Positions 27,515-40,100 of a DNA stretch of 64,000 nt are shown in pieces; the first letter of the stretch is position 1; each line of letters starts with the position of its first letter. The DNA lies in the NCBI GenBank assembly GCA_004154925.1, contig QJNS01000058.1, forward strand, positions 248,001 to 312,000, read 5' to 3'. The DNA comes from Monosporascus cannonballus. Taxonomy: Eukaryota > Ascomycota > Sordariomycetes > Xylariales. Made by a program: the position numbers and the translations under genes. Below the pieces are notes generated by a model. The model saw only the letters and a program-made list of their open reading frames with translations. It made no database searches and was not told where the DNA came from.

Positions 27515-30500
27515 ACGTTAAATAGTATAAATATCGAATTATCGAAAAATTAATAACTTGAAATTCTTAAATTTTTTAAGATAAATATTAAAATTTAAAT
27601 ATTAAAGAAATAATTCGAAAGTTATCTAATTATAAATAATAATAATATATACGAAATTAATTAATAAAACGAAAAAAATAAATTATAATAATTCTTAATA
27701 AAATATTAATATATAAAACAAAATGTTAATTTTTATTTTTATTAAATTGTTAAAATTGTTAAAATATTTAAATAATCATTTATTAAAATTTTTTATAATA
27801 TTATAAAATTTAATTATATAACGGATATAGGTGAGTTTTGTTTTAATTAAATATTAAAAGGAATTACTATAAAATTTATAAAACAATTTATAATTTAATT
27901 TAATTAATATTTTATTTAATTTGCAATTTTTTTATAAAATGTATTCGGAAATCCTTAAATTAATTATCTTTAAATATATAAATATATTTATCGATTAACT
28001 TAATATAATTATTTTAAGTATTTTTTATAAAATGAAACAAAATAATATATATCTGAAAAATAAAAATATTCTATAATTTTTAGGTAATTTAAAAACGTAA
28101 TAATATTTTTATAAAATTCATAAAATATTAAATTAAATATTTCAAAAACCTAAATAAATAATTTATTTAAATATTAAAACTTTTTAATAAAATATATGAT
28201 AAATTAACTTAAAAAATTAAGGTAAGTAATTTCGATAAATACGGCTTTTATATCGAGCATATTTTTAAAAAAAATAATACTTTAATAATTACTAATTAGG
28301 TATTAATAATTTCTTAAAAATTAATATCGGAAATTCGTTATTTTAAAAATTAATTAATAATAAAACTGAAAATAAACGAAATAAATTTTATTTTAAATAT
28401 TTATTATTAATTAAAATAAAATAAATTACGATCGAAAAAATAATATATTTCGAAATGTTTAAAAATAACATAAATAATCATTACGTTCTTAATTTAAATA
28501 TTAATTATATATTAAAATATAAAAAAAATATATTGGGGAATGTTTAATATATTAATATTAATAAATAAATTAAGAAATTAATTAATAATTTTTGGATTAG
28601 GAAAAATTAATAAATTTAATGATACCAAAAATTTTTTAACATTAATATTTAATATTAAGGTTATTAATCGGTAGTTTCTAAAAGTTATTTAATAATATTT
28701 AAAATCGGGAAAATTACCGGATTATTTTTAATAAATTATTATATTATTAATTAAGAATAATAAAACTTTAATAAAAATAAATTAATTATAATTAAAATTA
28801 TAAAAAAAATATTATTTTTAATAATATTACGAAATTAATACCTAAAAAAAGATATAATTTAAGTATAAGAATTTAACGATATATAAAGTTTTGATTTTTG
28901 CGAATATCGGAAAGGTTAATTAAAAATTTATTGTTATATTAAAATTAAAAAGCTAAAAGTTTATTTACTTTACTTATAAAAATTTTAATAAATATGAAAT
29001 GTTTTAAATTTTAAAAATATAACGACGAAATACCGAAAAATAATTAAAGGTTTGGATATTTTGATGATATCGAATTTAATTATTTTTAATAATATCGGAA
29101 ATTTTATTTTTAATTAACGGATAACTTTTTGACTTAATCAATTTTTAAAATCTGTATTAATACGGAAATTTTAATACTGAAAAGGTTTTAATAATTTAAA
29201 AATATTTATAAAAAACCGATTAAACGAATTACATAAAATATATATATATACAAATATAAATATCAATATATATAAATAAAAATAAATATTATTAATAAGG
29301 AACAAATGGAAAAGTATAAAATTTAAAACTTAAAAAAATATAAAAATAATAATATTTATATGTAATTAATCGGAAACGAAAATAACGTACGGTATTTTTC
29401 TTAATAATATTAAATAAAGATTTTGTAAAATCTTTTGAATATAATAAAAGTTTTTTTTAAAAAAAAATTAAAAGTTATAGATATCGATTAATTATTGTTA
29501 TTTTTTATTTTTACTATTAAATACTTTTTGATATTATATTAATTTTATAATTTATTAATTATATTTTATATTTATTTATTTATATTACGAGTTTTTATTT
29601 CTTATATATCCGGATTTTATTATATATATTATAATCTTAACCTTATCGAAATAATGATTTTAAAAATTAATTTGGATTAAATTTAAGCCATATTTTAAGA
29701 AAATGAATTAATTTAGGTTTAATAAATTAAATAAAATTACGAATATTAAGATTTTAAATACGTTAAAGTTTAAAATAATATTAAAAAGGTTATACGGCGA
29801 CATTTTATTTTATATTTTAATATTTTTTCCTAATCGATAAATTAATTTTAATTAATTAATATTTATTATTTTATATATTTATAAAGGAAATTACGTTTAA
29901 AAATAGTTTAAAATACTATTAAATTTTGAAAATAATTTTAATTTATCGTATAATGTTATTATTATACGGTTTTAAAAAATTCTTATATTTATTATTAATT
30001 AAAAATATTTTTTATTAAAAAATATTACGGTACTAATTTACGTATTTTCGTACGGGGTTATAAAAAATAAATTAATATATATTTTTAAAACCGGTCGTTT
30101 TATTATCTAAAGATATTATATATTATTAAATACAAAAAATAAAAATTATTATTCGTAATTTCTATTTTAATTACGTTTACATAATAATTAATAATATTAT
30201 TTATATTAATAAAATTAAAACATATAAATATTAAATTAGTTTTTTGTAAATCTGATTAAAACGTACTTTTATAATATTTAATAATATTTTTTAAATATTT
30301 AAAGTAAAAAATATTAAGATTTTATCGGTGAGGATAAAAATAAATTAATTTTAATAATTTATTTATATATATTAATAAAATTAAAATTTTTAAATAATAT
30401 TTGGCTAAATATATAATATCTAAATAATTTATTAATTTTATGTTATTATACGAAAGTTTTGATTATAAAACAACAAAAAACCGATTTTCAACGAAAAATA

Positions 30501-31132
30501 ATAATTAACCGAGAAAATAAAAAAAAAGATTAAGGTTTACCGGGGTTTACATAATAAATATTAGGACGAAAACGTACTTAAAAAATTTTGGCCTAATAAA
30601 CGGCCATTATTTATTTTCAAAACCTTTCCGGATTTTTTTTTATTTTCCAATTAAGATATTCGTATATTTCGTTAATGTCGAAATAGCGTTATGTTAATAC
30701 CTAAATTATATAATAATATTAAAAAAATACATATTATATTTATTAATTTATAATTAATATATTAAAGTTATAATAATAAAAATTTATAAAATCCCGTATT
30801 AATAAATAAGAAATATATATTAAATTATTAGGAAATAATTAAATCCTTAGTTTTTCCGAAAATAACTAAATTAAAAAAAGTATAAAAAATTAATTAGCAA
30901 TTAATAATTAAATAATAAAACGTAAAAGGATAAGGAAAAGAAATTTAACGTAAAGAATTAATTAAAAAATAAAAATGAAATCTTAAATTAAAAATATTAA
31001 AAGATATATTCCGTCGAAAAAGGAAAATTTAATTAATAAAAATATAAATATAATATATTTATTATGGCGTTAAGTTTTTATTATTTTTATGATAAAAGAA
31101 AAACATTTTTTATCGTATAAACTTTTTTAAAA
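27515..31132. other. AT-rich stretch inside element B, unassigned
   Basis: About 3.6 kb between the end of element C and the right LTR of B. It is extremely AT-rich. I could not read any retroelement domain, host gene or LTR boundary in it. It should contain the 3' end of B, but B's integrase is already complete before C, so most of this length is unexplained. It could be a further degraded insertion or an unusually long 3' region. Confidence 0.5.
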
Positions 31133-31407
31133 TAAAGTAAGATATTTTATTTATAATTAAAATCGGCTAATTAAAAAATCCGAATTTCGTATATATTTTA
31201 AAAAGTTTTTTTTCGCCATAAATTTAACCCCTAGGCATTTTCGGTAACCATGACCATTTAATATATTTTTTTTATTTTTAGTTATTAAGGTTTAATACTC
31301 TCAATGTAATCGAAATCATTTTTTTATTTTTAAATAAGTTAATTCCGTATAATAATATAAAATAATTATCCGTATTACTTAAAACTAATTTTCTTTACCC
31401 CAATTTA
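31133..31407 (+). repeat. 3' LTR of element B
   Basis: Starts TAAAGTAAGA and ends CCCCAATTTA. It aligns with 12369-12648 and is followed by ATAT, the same four bases that precede the left LTR. It has been strongly converted to A and T. Confidence 0.78.
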
Positions 31408-31411
31408 ATAT

Positions 31412-33736
31412 TTATAATATTATAATAATATATTAATTAGATTTTTTAATTTTCAAATTTATTATTATTTTAATGGTTATTTAATAATTTTAATTTTATT
31501 TTAATAATAATAATAATAATATATTATATTTTTTTGATATACGTTTTTTTATATTTTTATATTTATATTTATCGTTATTATTTATTATATATTAAACTTT
31601 TAATTTTTTTTTATTTATTAATAATATATAAAATGAATTTTATTTAATTAACTTTTTTATTAATTAATATTTCTTATTAATATAATTATAAATAATTTTA
31701 AAATTATATCGTAATTTTTAAATCAAACGATATTAAAATTAAATATTTAATATTATTTGTAAATAAAATTTTTGAAATAATTAATTTTCAATATAATTTT
31801 TATTATCAAGGCAAATTATTAACTTTTAATATTTATTATTATATAAAGTTTTATTTTATATTTTTATAATAATTTAAATTTATTAATTATATTTATTACA
31901 ATATAATTCTCGTTTAAAATTCCGTAATTTATTATTATAATATATTAATACGTTCTAATTAATATATTTAAAATAATAAAATTATTAACGGTTTTTATCG
32001 TAATTTTTAAAGCTTTTTTGAGAATTTCTTTTAATTTGTGTAAATTTTTTTAATCCATGGCTTTTTTATCAATAATATTTTTATTTTAAAACTTATTCGA
32101 TTTTATCGAATTTTGTTTATATTTTTTCGTTTAATAGGTTAAGTTATTATAATTATTTTTATTGCCGGCATATTATTTTTTCGAATTATATTAGTTATTT
32201 TTAATTTTATTATAATTTGTTTTATTTAAAAATAATTTTTTTATATTTATAATTATATTTTATTATACGTTATTTTAATTATTTTTTAAAAATTCGCCTA
32301 TAAATTAACGAATTTCATTTTTAATAACATTTCATTCATAAAAATCCACAATAAATACCAATTAAAAAATAGATTTTATAATAAACCTTTAATAATAATT
32401 TTTATTATATATTAAATTAATTTTTTTTATTTAATAAGTATATTTTTAATAATTATAAAATAAGTTTTTTTATAAATATTATTTCCCTTAAAGTAAACTT
32501 TTTATTTCGGTTAATTATTAAATATTTTGAAGCTAATAAGTAAAAAATATTATTATTATTATTTATTATTTCTATTCTTTCCGGTATAATTTAAAAAATC
32601 GAATTCTAAATAATATATACGAAAAATTAATTTATAAATATTTTATTTTTATTTTTCGTAATTAGGATATTTTCGTCGTTAATAATATATAATATATATT
32701 TTATAATATTAATTAAAGATTCCGGAATAAATTTATTTTATTTAACCCTAATACTTTTATCATTATTTTCGTAAAACGTTTTATTATATTCGTAAGATTT
32801 ATCGAATTAATAGTTTTATTTCGTCTATTTTTTATCGAATTTTTTATAATAATAATTTTTATTAAACATTTTATTTTAAAAAAATTTGGTGTATTTAATT
32901 TAAATTATATTAATAATTTTATTAATAATTTTATAATTATTTTTAAATTATTTTTCCAATATAAATATCTTATTATTTTATAGTAGTTTTTTAAAATATT
33001 TATTTTTATCAATTTTATATTTTATTGTGCTATAATTAAAAAATCTAATTTGGCTTTAATATTATTTATAAGTAAAGTTAAATTCTATAAATCCTAACGC
33101 CGTTCTATAAAAAATAAAAAATATATTTTATTGTTTCCGTTCATTAAACTTATTATACTTTAATTATAAAATATATTATTTTCCAATTTTTATAAAAAAT
33201 ATTAATAAAAATATCGCTTTTATTATTTCGTTGTCCGGTTTTAATCGTAAAGGTTTTAATAATTTTAATTTATTAAAAAGTAATTCTTTTATTAAAATTA
33301 TCACGTATTTTATTTTCCAAATTAGTATAAAATAAAAAAGATTTATAAATTAATCTTTTTTATTTAATTTTCTTATTTTTTCACCGTTTTTTATAATAAG
33401 TTTAAATTAATTAACCATATTTTTATTAAAAATACTTTTACCGTTATAACTTTATCCGTTAAATTATTAAAATTTAAAAAACGAAAATAAATTGATATTT
33501 AAATTAAAAGAAATTTAAAAATTATTTTTTTATTATAAAATTTTAACTTTTTAAATTGTATAAAAGCCAAAACAGGTTAAACAAATAATATAACCTTAAT
33601 TTATCGGATTGCTTTTAGTTCTCAAATTAAATATTAAATTATTAAATAAGTATTTTTTAAATGTTAATCGTTTTTTTGATAATATTAAATATTATTTAAA
33701 ATTTAATAACATTATTAAATAAAAACTTATAATATA
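31412..33736 (-). pseudogene. Decayed gag and 5' pol of copy A2
   Basis: Continuation of A2 beyond the nested insertion. It is collinear with about 1690-4225 of A1 and 54720-57261 of A3. Gag lies on the side next to the LTR at 33737. It is among the most AT-converted segments of the window, and no uninterrupted domain remains. Confidence 0.72.
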
Positions 33737-34101
33737 TAACGGTTAAAAAAATATAATTAATTATTATGCCTTAATTATATAAATTTATTTTAATAAAAAT
33801 ATTATAAAAATTTAAATATTAAATATATAAATATATTTTATTTCGTAATATTAAAAATATTTAAAATAATAATATTATATTATAAATCAAAATGATTTAA
33901 ATTATAAAAATAATAAATATATATATTTTTTGGTTAACCTATTTATAATTACATAACCGGTAATAATTATAATTATTTAAAATTACTTTTAATTATTAAT
34001 AATTACCGACTTAATGATTATTATCGTTACGTAACTTAAAAAATAACTCGTATAAATTTTTTTTAATTTTTTTTAAAGCCGGAACTTATTAAATTATAAT
34101 A
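33737..34101 (-). repeat. 5' LTR of copy A2, heavily RIPped
   Basis: Runs from TAACGG to TTATAATA on the plus strand. Full-length alignment with 8537-8909 is visible through landmarks such as ATTACATAACCGGTAATAATTATAATT. Most non-CpG cytosines are gone. Confidence 0.75.
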
Positions 34102-37100
34102 AATAAAAAAATATTATTTAAAATTTATATAATTTATATTATTTTAATTAAAAGTTAATAATTTATAAAAGAATTTTCCTTTAATTATTTTAAGTTTTTA
34201 AATTAATTATATATTTAAAAAAAATGAAAATCGAATAATACGAAACGGAATATAAAATAATCTTGTAATAATAATAATCCGGATATTATATATATACATA
34301 TATTATAATCTTATTTATTATAATCGGCATAATTTTCAAAATTAATTATAATTATTTATTATATTTATTAAGCAAGTTTTTGTTATTTTCGGATATTTTG
34401 AAATTATAAAACAAAATAATTTTTTTAACTTATAACGAATATCTTTGGTTTATTATAATCCTTATTAAATAAATATAAATATGTATAATTTTCGCTTTAT
34501 TATTAATATAAGTAATAATTTGAATAATAAAAGGTAAATTATTAAATTAAATTAAAATAATATTATTTAATAACCCGGATATATTATTAAGAAATTTAAA
34601 TATTTTTAATTTAAATATTAATTTTTAAATATAAGGAAAAGAATAATATCGATTACTGAATAATTAATATTAAAATGTTGGATTTTTGTTTTATAATTAT
34701 ATTTAATTAAATTATAAATTTAACGAAAACTGCCATATTTCGTATTCTTTTATAATATTATTAATAATTATTATATACGTAAATTAATACATATAAATTA
34801 AAAATATAAACCGAAAGTTATAAATAATAATATATTTATATTAATAATCTATTTATTTAAATTATAAATATATTTTATTTATAAGTCTCAAATTATATTG
34901 TCGTTCGAAAACAAAATTTATTATAATAATTTAAAATTAATTATTTAATATTTATTAACACCAAAAATAATGTAATTATATTATCCGACAACTATATAAT
35001 CAAATATTTTTAAATTAAATTTTTTCGTATTTGTAAATATTAAAATAAAAATAAAATTTGGAATTATAAATATAAAAATTTATTATTTTTCCGTTACCTT
35101 AATTAATAATATAACCTATATAATAATTAAATAAATTAAGATTTCTTAAAATTTATTTTAATAATAAAAAAAATATAAAATATTCTGAAAATCAAATTAT
35201 GTAAAATATTAATATATTTTTTCGATAAAATACGGCTTTATTTATTAAATATAATATTTAATATAAGGTAAATAAACCGATAACATAAAGTTTTCGTAAA
35301 GTTATTAACCGTATATATAACGTTAATATATAATTTAATTATATTTATAGCTGGAAAAAATTAATAAAAATATTAAATAAAATTAAACGTTTAATTTTAA
35401 AGAATTAAATATTTAAAAATTTAAAATATTTATTTTCAATTTTTAAATATATTATTTCTATTTAATTAATGAAAAAAAATATATTTCCGGGCTTATTATT
35501 TTAGCTTATGAAATTATACTATTATCATATTAATTTGAAAGAGGTATAAAACTTTAATATATATTAATACAGATTTTAAACCATTTTGTATTATAATAAT
35601 TTTAAATTTAAATTACTTAAAATTATTATTATATTAAAAAATAAATATTTTAATTTTGCGTTAAATTATAAAGATTAAAATATTTAAAATTTTGTAATTA
35701 ATATATATTCTTAAAATTAATAAAACTAAGTTTTCGGAATTTATATAAGAACGTGTTAAACGGGACGAAAAAATTGTAACTTATTATTAAGCTTTATTTT
35801 GAAAATTTTATTATTTTTATAAGTATTATTTTCAAAGGAATTTAATTAATGTATTAAATCCTTAATAAATATTCTTCAATTAAAAATTACAATTAAAATT
35901 AAAATTACTGCGCCGTAAGCGTAATTATAATTTCCAAAATTAAATTTTATTTATAATAATGCATATTATATATATTTTTATTAATTAATAATTTATTAAA
36001 CGTAAAAAACGTATAAATTAATTATTATAAAAATTAAATTATTTTAAAATTGTTTTATTAATTATATATTTTCAAATAATTCGATTAATATAATATTTGC
36101 TATTATTTATATAACGCCTACAATAAAAATTTAAAATTATAATCATTTTTTAAATTATTACGAAATTTGCTTTATATAAAATAAATAAATATACGATATT
36201 AATTATAAAGCCAAAAAATTAATAGTTTTAAATCCTAATTAAGATTTAAGTACTTAAATTTACCTTCTAAAAACGTATAAAATAAGTTTTTAATTATATT
36301 ATACCTTATTAAACGTTAAAAATGTTTTTAAATAATAACTTAATAATTATTTAATATTATCGAATTTTATTTTAATAAATTAAATAAATTTATACGTTCG
36401 AATAACCCCGCCTTAAAACCTTAATGTATATTTTATCTATTTATATTTTTTTAATCCAATAACATAATAATTATTATATAGATTTAAATAAAGTTATTTT
36501 TATTTTTGTTGCCGACCGTAAGCCTAATTCGGAATTTAATCCGGAAACTCGGGCCTTTATAATTAAAGTTATAATTATAAATATAACTTAAACCGGGATA
36601 ATTAAAACCATAAAAATTAATTTTGTGCCATATTTAATAAATTACTTTAATAATAAATAAACTTTTTTATAATAATTATTATTTTTTATAACAATATTTG
36701 GGATAATTTTATAATTTTTTATTACTTAATTTCGAATAAAAATAATTAATTTTGACCATAGAGGCAAAATTTAAAATACCAAAGATTTTATTACGGAAAA
36801 TAATTCCAAAACCTTAATAAATGCGTAATTCGAAATACCTTGATTAATTTTATAATATTGCGTCCATAATATTAAACCGTATTCCGAAACACAATATAAC
36901 ATACGTAAATTATTAAATTAAAAAAAATATTAATTAAATATTATATGAAAAAAATATACGGCCGTACCCTTAAAAAAATCCAAATTTGTTAAATAATAAA
37001 ACTTTTGTTAGGTCTCAAAAGAATTATCGGGAAAAATTTAGTTAATTAATTTATTATGCGTTACAATAAAATATAGACGAAAAAAATACAAATTATATCC

Positions 37101-40100
37101 CGGAACCGTTTAAAAAAACGTAATTATAAGGATATCCGCATATTTTTGCTTTTTTTCGCCGTCGTCCGAATTAAATATAAGGTTAAACTTATAAATAAAT
37201 ATAATATAGATAAAGCGGGTATTTAAAAAGGGGAATAAATTAATAAAATAATTATAGAATTTTCGGAAACGGTTTATGCAAAATTTGGAAAATTAAGGGT
37301 AATATTATAAGTATTTATTTTTAAATGCATTGGCTTTATATACGGAAAAACTACGGCCGTATATATTTTTAATAGTTTTACTATTTAAAAATAATAATTA
37401 TCCGAAAATATTAAAAAAATTAAATATAAGTTAATTTTCAAAAAATAAATTAATTATATTATGACGTTAAAATAATTAAAATGTATGTTTTTTTCGAAAA
37501 TTAAATCCCGTTTCCATAGTAAATAACAATTATTTATTTTAAATAATTACAATATATACGTATTTTTTATTTTAATATGGAAATATTTTAAAAATAAAAT
37601 CGCTTTTATATAGTTTTTATTTTATAAGAATAATAACTTTTAGTCGTTCAACGCTACCGTATTTTCCGTATTTAAAAAAATATCATATTATTTTGCAAAA
37701 GCTGGCGGATTATTCGTAATAATTCTTAAATATAAATGCCGTATATTAAAAACATATTGCGAAATTACCGAAATCGGATTTACCGATAAAAATAATAAAT
37801 TTAAATAACATTATAGCGGTTTATTTTTTTTTAAATCCAAAATAATATTAAAAAATCTTAAAATAATATATTCACTAGTTTTGAAGCCGAAAATACTTTC
37901 GGAATAAATAATTAATAATTAAAATAAAATTAACTATATTTTTATAAAACTTTAAAATTACGGAAAAATATACGAATAGTTTTACGTAATTAAATAAAAA
38001 TATTTCGTGATATACGAAAAGTAATAATTAAATTTGCCAAAAAACTTAATATTTTTAATACCGAAAACGTTATTTTCCGCTATAATATTTAATGTTTACG
38101 AACAAAATTTGAAAAATATGAAAATTACAAATATTAAATTATTATTAAATAACCACATAAGATTTTTGCAAATTTATTAAATTTTAAATTAATTAAAAAT
38201 AATATTATTAAATCTTTCAAATTTATAAAGATTAATAATTATATTAAAAAATAACTTATTAAAAAATAACGTAAATCTAAATAATTTAAATACTTTTATA
38301 TTATTAAAAAAATATATTATTACGATGTTAAAGAATTTTAAAAAAATATATAAATTATTATTAATTTATATATATTTTAATTATTTATTATTAAGGTAAT
38401 TTATTATGTAAAATCCAAAATTAAGCATTAACGTATCGGAAAATGGTTTTAACGTTTTATAATTAATAAAGCGGTTTATAACTTATTACGAAAATACTGT
38501 TATTACTTAATTTAAAATCGTTTAAATTCGCATGTTTATTACTTAGGTTAATATTATTTTTAAAATCCGTTCGATAAATTTAAAAATAAGGTAAATATTA
38601 ATATTCATATATAAATAATAAAATATTTTTTCTGTAAATTTATATTTAAAAAAAGGATTTTTAAGAATTTTTTAAATAAAAGAATTAAAAATATTTTTTA
38701 TTAATGTTTAATTTTAATAAAAGTTTTATATAAACTTTACATATTTATTCGTAAAAATAAATATTATATTTATTATTAAAATATTATAAAATAAATAATA
38801 AATCCAAAAAATTATAAAAAAATCATATTATATATTATATATTAAAACTTAATATAATAATAAAAAAATAAAAATAATTTTTCTTTAATCATTAATTATA
38901 AAAGAATTAAAATTTATTCCAAAAAAAAATCATTTTTTAATATTATATCGAAATTTTCGAACGAAATATTTTCCTTAATATAAACTTAATAAAACCTTTA
39001 CACAAAATAATATTTTAATATATAAAGTTATTATCGTTAAAATATTTAAATAATTATTATATTTATTTAACTTAAATTTAATAAAATAAAATTAACGTAT
39101 TTTGAACAATAAAATTTATAACATTAAATTTAAATGTAAATATTTATTTGATAAAAATTTATTATTATAAATTTAAAAAAATTAAATACGTATAATTACA
39201 CTTTGATGTTTATTTTATAATAAAATTTATTAAGTTATTCCTTAATAGATTAATACCGTTTATTATGTCCAAATATAATATATATAAATTTAAAAAATAA
39301 CTTTATAATTTGAAAATAATATATATAACTTTTTAATTAAATACGTTTTAATAAAAAGAATTATTAAAGTTATGAGGTTAATATAAAAAAAATAGATTAA
39401 TAAGGATATACGGATTTATATCATTTTTTAATATACGTAAAACGGCAACTATATATATTAATATTATTTTAAAGTTATTTCAAATTTTGCAAGAAATATA
39501 TTACTAAATAAAATATATTTTTTCGCCTTTTGAAAACGGCCGAACGTTTAAATATTATTTTTCCAATTAGGTACTTAAATATTATTTTCTTAACAAGAAA
39601 TTATTTTATAACGTAAGAAAGTTTTTTTTAATATCAAACAATTTTTTTAATGTTAAAAATAATTAGTAAGCCTATTATTTAATACGTTTTATTTTAATTA
39701 TTATTATAATTATTTTAATAAATTTTTATTATTATAATTAAATACGTTATTTTAATAATATAAAAATATTAATTAAATTAATAATAGAATATTAAATTAA
39801 TATTCGGCGAATTCTTAATTAAATATAAATAAAAATAGTTTTTTAAGGACAATAAAATATGTAAAATAATATAAATAATTAAAAAAAATTTAAATATTTA
39901 TTTCAATATTTTATTTAAAAATCCTTTTTTATTATAACAAAAATAAAATATATTATAATATTATTTTACGATTACCTTGCTAATTTTAATATATATATAA
40001 AATATTTTTATAATAAGTATTTATATATTATATAATAAAAATAAAAAATAATAATAATAATAAAATTTATATTAAATTTTGTTAATTTTTAAAAATTACG

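Larger units (their letters stand above)
12369..31407 (+). mobile_element. Gypsy family B element nested in A2 and itself interrupted by element C
   Basis: Bounded by LTRs at 12369-12648 and 31133-31407, which align with each other, and by a repeated ATAT at 12365-12368 and 31408-31411. The host element A2 is continuous across the gap, so this whole block is an insertion. The plus-strand internal region contains reverse-transcriptase/RNase H and integrase relics (18040-18250 and 19220-19681). Element C (20143-27514) sits in its 3' part. After removing C, B would still be about 11.7 kb, long for a Gypsy element, so the unassigned 27515-31132 may hide another insertion. It is heavily RIP-decayed. 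Confidence 0.75.
8537..34101 (-). mobile_element. Gypsy family A, copy A2, split by a nested 19-kb insertion
   Basis: Minus-strand Gypsy element in two parts, 8537-12368 and 31412-34101, together about 6.5 kb, close to the 6.7 kb of copy A3. The left part ends inside pol at the point where A1 reads near 1690 and A3 near 54715. The right part resumes at exactly that point with a shared ATAT at both junctions (12365-12368 and 31408-31411), as expected for a target-site duplication of the inserted element. The 3' LTR is 8537-8909 and the 5' LTR 33737-34101. Both parts are RIP-decayed and non-functional. Confidence 0.8.
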
